Assembly: GCF_000346465.2 (NCBI RefSeq)
Contig: NC_034014.1
Span: 30,079,777 to 30,143,776, forward strand
Direction: 5' to 3'
Source of the DNA: Prunus persica
Taxonomy: Eukaryota; Streptophyta; Magnoliopsida; Rosales; Rosaceae
DNA length: 64,000 nt
The position numbers were made by a program, and so were the translations under genes. The notes under the pieces are model-generated. The model saw only the letters and a program-made list of their open reading frames with translations. It did no database searches and was not told where the DNA came from. This document shows positions 58,101 through 64,000 of the stretch, piece by piece (within the stretch, counting starts at the first letter, position 1; the number at the start of each line of letters is the position of its first letter).

Positions 58101-60108
58101 ATTTTTGCTTTTATACTGGAAAATATTATATTCATTTCCTTTTCTCTTTCCCATATTTTTGTGTGTTTTCAATTTCTTTATGCTCTCATGGGAAAGATTC
58201 ATTTAGTGACATAATACTTTTTATATTTTATTGACAAACATATTGTGTCTGTATGAAATTTGTTTCATTATACAAGTTTTTTTATGAGACTAATTTATCT
58301 TCAATTTGATATGAAAATATTTGCAACTAATGATGATTTTGGCATAAAATTTTGGTAGAGACTTCTTATTGTCTTATAGGTTCATATTGAGAATCGATAA
58401 GATACAATTTCAACTTGGATATGTGATCATGATTTCAGCCATTTGGAGTGCACAAAAGGGAGTAAGGGTATCCTGAAATACTCAGTGTTTATAGTTAAAT
58501 TTATTTAATGAATTAATTGTTATATTGTTGTTCATAAGTGGTAGCAGGTGTACTCAAAGTTTCATGGACTTGAGAGGTACTCTTGATCAGAAGATTTAAT
58601 GTATGATGTATTTCCATTATACTTAACTGTATGCCAATGCGTATTTAATTTACAATTATACTGAGGTGAAATCCATTAATTATTTGTGTGCAAGATTGTG
58701 TAGGAAATATTTTAATAACATGCAGGTTTAAAGCGCGCTAAAATGGAGAACAAAGACATGACCTACATTATATATGCCTTGTGAAGGCTAGTTTTGATAT
58801 GCATGCCTTGTGGAGGAGGTTATTAATGCAAAATGTCGAGGGGGATGTGCTTAAGCCCATAAGGGAGTCACCTAGGGAGGTAACCCAACTTCTGTGATTG
58901 GAGATCCCATGAAGGAAGTTCAATGTGGTAGAAACAATCCATATTGCGTGACTCATATAGCACTCATAAAACTATGGAGATATCCTTGAGATATTCTTCT
59001 GCTCATCCCTAAGGCAAAAGTACTATTTTATGTGACGTTAGGAAGGGATTTATCCCTGAATGAGTTTCGAGGCGGGCAAACTCCCGCAGAGTGCAGGTCA
59101 CATGTACTCTTGGAGAACTCACCTAAGTGAGAGACGTCGTGAGGCCGTGACTATGAGAATTGGGCTATTCTCTAGTAACTCTCATGAGAATCAAGATTAG
59201 CGCATGGCCATAAATAGCGCTACCCCGCATCCAAGTCTCAACTAGTACTATGTGTGAGATATGTTGAAGTTTGGTCAAAGGTGCCGAGTTCAATACTGTG
59301 TACACTCAGGTTCCTCAAATGGAGACTATCATCACTAAGTGAAGGTTCAAGCCCGGAAGGCACCTACACCTATTACATAGTATTATATTGCCCATATATA
59401 TATTATATATTTTTAACTGTTTTTTGTCACGGTAAAATTTTGAAAACCTTGTGGGGGATTGTTGGAATTTTAAAAGGTTTTAAAAATTTAACCGTTTTAT
59501 TTATTTAATTATTTTGGCGGTTTTATTTTATTTATTGTGGGGGTTATATATATTTAATATTCAAGTTTTATTTCTGGTTGGTGAAAGCCTTAATTTTTTG
59601 GTTGGTGAACTTTTATGGTTGGTGAAGGTTACATGTTTTTAGATGCCTATAAAAGGTCACTCCTCCTTCACATTTGATACACACAATGACACATAATAAC
59701 ACACACGATATATACAATACACTATCAGAATATCACATACACATTCTAATTCTCTCCTTTTCTACTTTTACATATATTCTGTACTTTATTATTATTATTT
59801 TGGGCAATGGTTATGTGACTTGGATACCTATATCTGTCTGTGAACGTGCTCATAGCGGATCTTGAGTTTGTGTATAAGGGGTCGTATCTTGGAGTCTTGT
59901 AGACCGTCAGTACCTGCACGTAGGGAGGCTACAAAGGCTTTAGGACAGCGTCTTTGACGTGCTTCATCGTACCAAACTCACTTTCTTACTTATTATTTAT
60001 TTTCCTTTTACTTACCTATTATTTTGTTTTCTTCAATTTTATTATATCTTCAAAAGTTTCCAATTTGTTTATAAGTTATTTATAATATAAATATTTTGTA
60101 TTTGGCTT
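55176..60108 (+). mobile_element. Young non-coding LTR retrotransposon (LARD-like), 4.9 kb
   Basis: Two 649-base direct repeats at 55176-55824 and 59460-60108 begin TGTTGGAATTTTAAAAGG. Comparing by eye I noticed a single substitution (TATACCTTC against TATATCTTC), so insertion is recent. The sequence before the 3' LTR, CCTTGTGGGGGAT, is a typical polypurine tract. The 3.6-kb interior shows no gag or pol motifs, only AT-rich sequence and a more GC-rich part at 58730-59370. I found no tRNA-iMet-type primer site after the 5' LTR and no matching 5-bp flanks. The right flank resumes inside a MITE copy (AGATGAGACCCCATCT). It has split the paralogous block between the F-box pseudogene and the small-gene copy. 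Confidence 0.85.
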
Positions 60109-60569
60109 AGATGAGACCCCATCTCTTAACCATTTGATCAAACAATTAAAAGATATGTCCTAACCTAAGTGCCTTATATAAGGTCCTCACTATAGAATGA
60201 GTCACATTCGTACACCCAATAAAGAAAAAAAAGGTCCAAAGCCCATAAAAAGAGGCTGCAGACATGTATTTGGCTCGCAGTGCTAGCTCATCATTTTAAT
60301 TAATTAATTATTGGTACTGAAATGCAAGCTTAGCTTAGCTTCATGCAATGAGTATTGGGAACTTGGCGTTGAAATGCAAGCTAAGCTTCATAAAATCAGT
60401 GTGGGGAATTTGGTACTGAAATGCAAGCTTAGCATGAAAGTTAGGTGAAAACAGCTCAATGATTTTTATGTGAGCACAACTTTTAAATTGATAAAATTAT
60501 GTAGAGCAAAACTACAAACAACAAGTCTTCAATTCAATCATCTCTACTCTGTCTCTGTGTAGTGCACTC

Positions 60570-60838
60570 ACCATGGTCGTTCAAAAGTCTTTGCAAAGGT
60601 TAAGACTTTACATGAATGCGGTTGAAGAGAGAAACCAAAGAGAAGAAAACAAAATTGCCAATGAATTAGGAGAACGTCACCACATAATGAGCATATCTGA
60701 TGCTAAGGAGATGTCTGCAGTCATAAGGCTTTGAAAATTCAAAAAATGGAGAGGTTTTGTCAGTGTAATTGCGGGCATTACTTGTAATGAATGAAAAAAT
60801 ATAAGAAAACTTGCAAAATCAAGCAACATCGGATCCAA
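60570..60838 (+). pseudogene. Broken copy of the small uncharacterised gene
   Basis: Leader and coding sequence match 48150-48560. It starts MVVQKSLQRLRLYMNAVEER and stays open to VIRL, then a stop replaces the R of RKSKKW (CTTTGA), and a second stop replaces the next Glu codon region (TGTAATGAATGA). The Gly-rich half is absent: the sequence turns into an inverted copy at 60850. Confidence 0.85.
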
Positions 60839-60965
60839 AAAAAGGATAAGGATCCGATGTTGCTTGATTTTGCAAGTTTTCTTATATTTTTCCCTTCATC
60901 ATGAGTAACGCCAGTAATTTCGCTCCATTTTTTGGATTTTCGAAGCCTTATGACTGCAGACATCT
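60710..60965. repeat. Long hairpin: inverted copies of the small-gene segment, 13-base loop
   Basis: The left arm 60710-60836 (AGATGTCTGCAGTCATAAGG to CAACATCGGATCC) pairs with the right arm 60850-60965 (GGATCCGATGTTGC to CTTATGACTGCAGACATCT). The inner 45 base pairs are almost perfect. Further out there are mismatches and about 11 bases present only on the left. The right arm, read on the minus strand, keeps the undamaged words LRKSKKW and IRKLAKSSNIGS, while the left arm has acquired stops, so the arms are two diverged copies. If transcribed it would fold into a stem of over 100 base pairs. Confidence 0.93.
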
Positions 60966-61258
60966 GTGACTCGAGGCCCTCCCTCAATCTTGCCACCTCC
61001 CCCTTCCATATATTTATCAAGCTTGTCATCTCTGAGTACCAGACGAATGGGATGTGCTCCTGCAGATTTAGCTGCAAGAAGCACAAATTGTAGATGCTCA
61101 GCTGAACTTGAACATGCGGCTGACTTGTACAACCCATAGCTCAATCAAATGTTGACAAAACACAATAACAAACTTGGCAAAGATGTCTTCATCTCTGTAA
61201 AGACGAAAAAAATGCAGATAAATTTTATTAGCAACCCCCAAGCATTTGGTATATATAA
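60966..61258 (+). pseudogene. GDSL esterase/lipase pseudogene 2 (3' remnant)
   Basis: Close copy of 51637-51906: TCGAGGCCCTCC..., then the exon 4-like ATGGGATGTGCTCCTGCAGA region (GCAPADLAARSTNC type reading), CATGCGGCTGACTTG, and finally a degenerate FISNPQAFG before the same downstream TATATAACT. It abuts the hairpin. It is non-functional. Confidence 0.85.
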
Positions 61259-61677
61259 CTGATTACCGCCTTAATTATTAATATTATTTTGGATTTAATT
61301 TTTCTAGCTAAACTATGTTGTTTAATGAAAAATAAAACTTTTCTCATTTTACCTAAACACTTTCGCATGTTTACTTTCATGCTAACTTCTTGTATAATGT
61401 GCCAAACATAATTCTATCAAAGGATTTAGAACATAGGAAAGTGTTGAATAGTTAGGGCGGAGCTAGGATTTTATATTTGAGGGGGCTAAAATGTTAAACA
61501 CAAAAAGTTTAGTTGTATATCTTTTTGGCCTATTGAGTAAACCATTGCCCACAAAAGCACTAAATTGAAATGAGTGGTTTTCTTTCATAATGATAGTATG
61601 ATTTTACTATTATACTCTTATTGAAATACAATTTTGACAAGTATTGATTTGTGGTGGGGGCCATAGACTTAAATATA

Positions 61678-61805
61678 GCAATTGGAAAAAATTAAAAAAA
61701 GTAAAACCCATTGGAAAAAAAATTCAAAAACAGTAAAACCCCTTGGAAAAAATTAAAAAAAGTTAAACCCCTTTTAAAAATAAGATAAGAAAACAGTTAA
61801 ACCCT
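61678..61805. repeat. A-rich short tandem repeat upstream of the pTAC3-like gene
   Basis: Three to four degenerate units of ~40 bases built on TTGGAAAAAATTAAAAAAAG followed by TAAACCCC, just ahead of the gene's 5' leader. Confidence 0.75.
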
Positions 61806-61899
61806 CTCCCGCTCAGCCGCTCTTCAATCCCTTAGCCCGGACAGAAAGACACCCGCCTTAATACCCACCTTATCCACAGTCGCATGCACTCCAATCCAA

Positions 61900-64000
61900 A
61901 TGTCCACTCTCCTCCTCCCCTCCATCAATTCATTCCCCACCTTCCCCTGCAAATTCAAATGCCCAAACGACACCGTTTCCGTCGTCGTACGCTCGTCAGC
62001 GGTCTCAGCCCCTGAGAAGCGAACCCGAAGGAAGCGGAGGCAGACCAAGGGCGACAATGATTCCTCGTCTCCTTCTTCCTCCGCCGCCGAGAAGAGCCTC
62101 CGCTTCACCTTCATGGAGGAGCTCATGGGTCGAGCTCGAAATCGCGACGCCAATGGAGTCTCTGATGTGATTTACGACATGGTTGCTGCTGGCCTCACCC
62201 CCGGCCCTCGCTCCTTTCACGGCTTGATCGTTGCTCACGCTCTCAACGGCGACACCGAGGCTGCGGTCTGTACATTATTTGTTTTTTTCTTCTTCTGAAT
62301 TGGATTTTCATTTTTATTTTCCTTAATTTCTTAAGATATTGTTATTTCATTTTTTTTTGTTATATGAACGTTAGATGCAATCATTGAGAAGGGAGTTAAG
62401 TTCGGGGCTTCGTCCTCTCCACGAAACATTCATTGCTCTGATTCGGCTGTTCGGTTCCAAGGGACGTGCTACAAGGGGCCTAGAAATTCTTGCGGCCATG
62501 GAGAAATTACACTATGACATTCGCCGAGCTTGGCTTCTTCTTGTTGGTACAAACAAATCATGATAATAAGTTGCACATTATTTATTATCTGTTCCTTAAA
62601 ATGTGAGGATTTCTTATCTGAGTTTGTGTGAGCAGAGGAGCTCGTTCGGACCCGCCATTTGGAAGATGCCAACAAAGTGTTCTTGAAGGGAGCCAAAGGT
62701 GGGCTCAGAGCTACTGATGAGGTCTATGATCTTCTTATAGTTGAAGATTGTAAAGTTGGGGATCATTCTAATGCCTTAGATATTGCCTATGAAATGGAGG
62801 CTGCTGGCCGGATGGCAACAACTTTTCATTTCAATTGTCTTCTTAGCGTGCAGGTGGCCTTTCCTGAATTTTTTCTGTGAACTTGTTTTGTTGCTTACTT
62901 TATCTGAACATATATCGATTTGGGGGTTGTTATTGGATTAATATCATCTTTAAAACTTTTCAAATAAAAAAGGAAGAAAAAGGGCAGGGTAACACGAGTG
63001 ATTCGAAAGTAGACAAATCTCTGATATTGTAGTTCTACATTCGAAAGTTCTATGCAGAATTTGAAATTAGAATAGGGTTGAAATCTGCATGTTGTAGCAG
63101 TTGGCTAAAATTTCCACATTTTGCTAGTGAGTTACTGCAAGCATCTTTAGATCTAGTTGTTTAATAATACCCCCTCTTGTGCCAGTCTGATGAGATTTTT
63201 TTCCCCTTTAAATGCTATAGGCTACTTGCGGAATTCCTGAAATAGCGTTTTCTACGTTTGAGAACATGGAGTACGGAGGAGAAGGTTTGTATATATTTGT
63301 TTGAAATTTGTTGTTGGTGCTTGTATAAGTCTTACTTATGATTAAGCTTTCAGAAGAACTAGTGCTAAAATTATTCAAATTTGACTTTATGCCTGCTTAA
63401 TGTTATTCCTAGCCTTATCGAAGTTCCTTTCCTGGCTGGCTTGTGACAATTTTTGTTTGTATTGAAGTACTAATTTAACTTTTGAAACATGGTAACATAT
63501 GTATTTTGGTTATTCTGGTTTCAGCATGACATGTGGTTTATTATACTTTTGTATTATGAAATTGAGTTGTATATTGCTGGCTGCAGAGTAATTTATGTTT
63601 GTTCAAGTCTAATACTTCTCAGAAGCCTTTGTTTTCTGTTCTTCAGGGTTTATACTTATAGTTTTCTTGACAAAACAGAATACATGAAACCTGATACTGA
63701 GACATATAATTGGGTGATCCAAGCATATACCAGAGCTGAATCATATGACAGGTAGTTTATGTAGCCATAAGTAATTCCTGCTATGTTTCTTTATGAGATA
63801 TGAATCCTTATAACCTTTAGCAACTTGTAGGAGGCAATCTTAGTTCTCAAGTTTTGTGTTTTCAATTTTCTGGGTCGTCAGCTTTGCATGATAATTATAT
63901 TTATGGAATTTTGACAACTTCTTAAGTTGTTTTGAGTTCAAGATTATGACATTGCTGTGAGGCGCTTTACGGACCCTTTTAATCTTATGAACCCTCCTTG
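61900..64000 (+). CDS. PTAC3: pTAC3-like plastid PPR protein, 5' part (runs off right edge)
   Basis: Exons read by eye: 61900-62265, 62375-62546, 62636-62853, 63221-63284, 63679-63751, all GT-AG with agreeing phase; the last ends in phase 2 and the gene continues outside. The N-terminus MSTLLLPSINSFPTFPCKFK is Ser/Leu-rich and hydroxylated, like a plastid transit peptide, followed by basic KRTRRKRRQTKG. Then EKSLRFTFMEELMGRARNRD, ...VIYDMVAAGLTPGPRSFHGL, TRGLEILAAMEKL, HLEDANKVFLKGAKGG, FHFNCLLSVQATCGIPE and MKPDTETYNWVIQAYTRAES. These PPR helices match what I remember of pTAC3, a SAP- and PPR-containing subunit of the plastid-encoded RNA polymerase complex needed for chloroplast transcription. 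The SAP part would lie beyond the window. Confidence 0.82.

Noticed and set aside
60778..61137. Minus-strand frame of 119 codons
   Set aside because: It is the right hairpin arm plus antisense of the GDSL remnant; only a chance fusion.
1..64000. CRISPR arrays, bacterial operons, rRNA or tRNA genes
   Set aside because: None seen; the palindromic arrays at 28.5-31.2 kb lack constant repeats with unique spacers, and the genome is a plant's. No tRNA cloverleaf was recognised, though I could not run a dedicated search.

Overview
This is plant nuclear DNA from a dicot. The genes are intron-rich with GT-AG splicing, the spacers are AT-rich, and plant-only families are present: DREB/ERF, plant GDSL lipases, FBD-type F-box proteins and a plastid pTAC3-like protein. 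The transposable elements are also typical of plants (Helitron, Pack-MULE, hAT MITEs, LINE, LTR elements). The F-box/FBD genes and repeat style suggest a woody rosid, perhaps Rosaceae, but this is an impression and was not tested.

Layout. 1-8826 (-): the 5' 23 exons of a GCN1/ILITYHIA translational-control gene, which runs off the left edge. 9.4-21.7 kb: an accessory zone with a degenerate KRR1-like locus. A poly(A) retroposon split its 5' leader and was itself hit by a Pack-MULE carrying pieces of a SCAMP gene. A 4-kb Helitron split its body. A broken ubiquitin-like gene follows. 21.7-27.9 kb: a LINE inserted in the ubiquitin-like locus, itself interrupted by an inverted-repeat element that carries a hAT MITE. 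The LINE is fused at its 5' side to an internally deleted second copy of the GCN1 5' region. 28-31.8 kb: an AT-rich block with arrays of a ~42-bp palindromic unit (core TATAGCCGCGCGGCTATA) and a MULE with a perfect 9-bp target duplication.

32.4-42.1 kb: the clean genic part, with one intronless DREB2-type factor and two tandem five-exon GDSL esterase/lipase genes, all (+). 42.5-61.3 kb: a duplicated cluster built from three modules: FBD/LRR F-box gene, small basic/Gly-rich protein gene and GDSL fragment. Two F-box genes and one small gene look intact; the other copies are broken. Within the cluster are paired MITEs, a solo LTR with 5-bp TSD and an empty site in the paralogous block, a young non-coding LTR element, and a long hairpin made from the small-gene sequence. 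61.9 kb to the right edge: the first five exons of a pTAC3-like PPR gene.

From memory, Arabidopsis places PTAC3 (At3g04260) close to the GDSL lipase LTL1 (At3g04290). The GDSL pair plus the pTAC3-like gene here may be conserved microsynteny.

I found no demonstrably new biological system. The best leads are the self-complementary hairpin derived from the small gene (60710-60965), the palindromic arrays, the SCAMP Pack-MULE nested inside a retroposon, and the Helitron-split KRR1-like locus. All exon limits were read by eye from splice motifs, frame and family similarity; none has transcript support.
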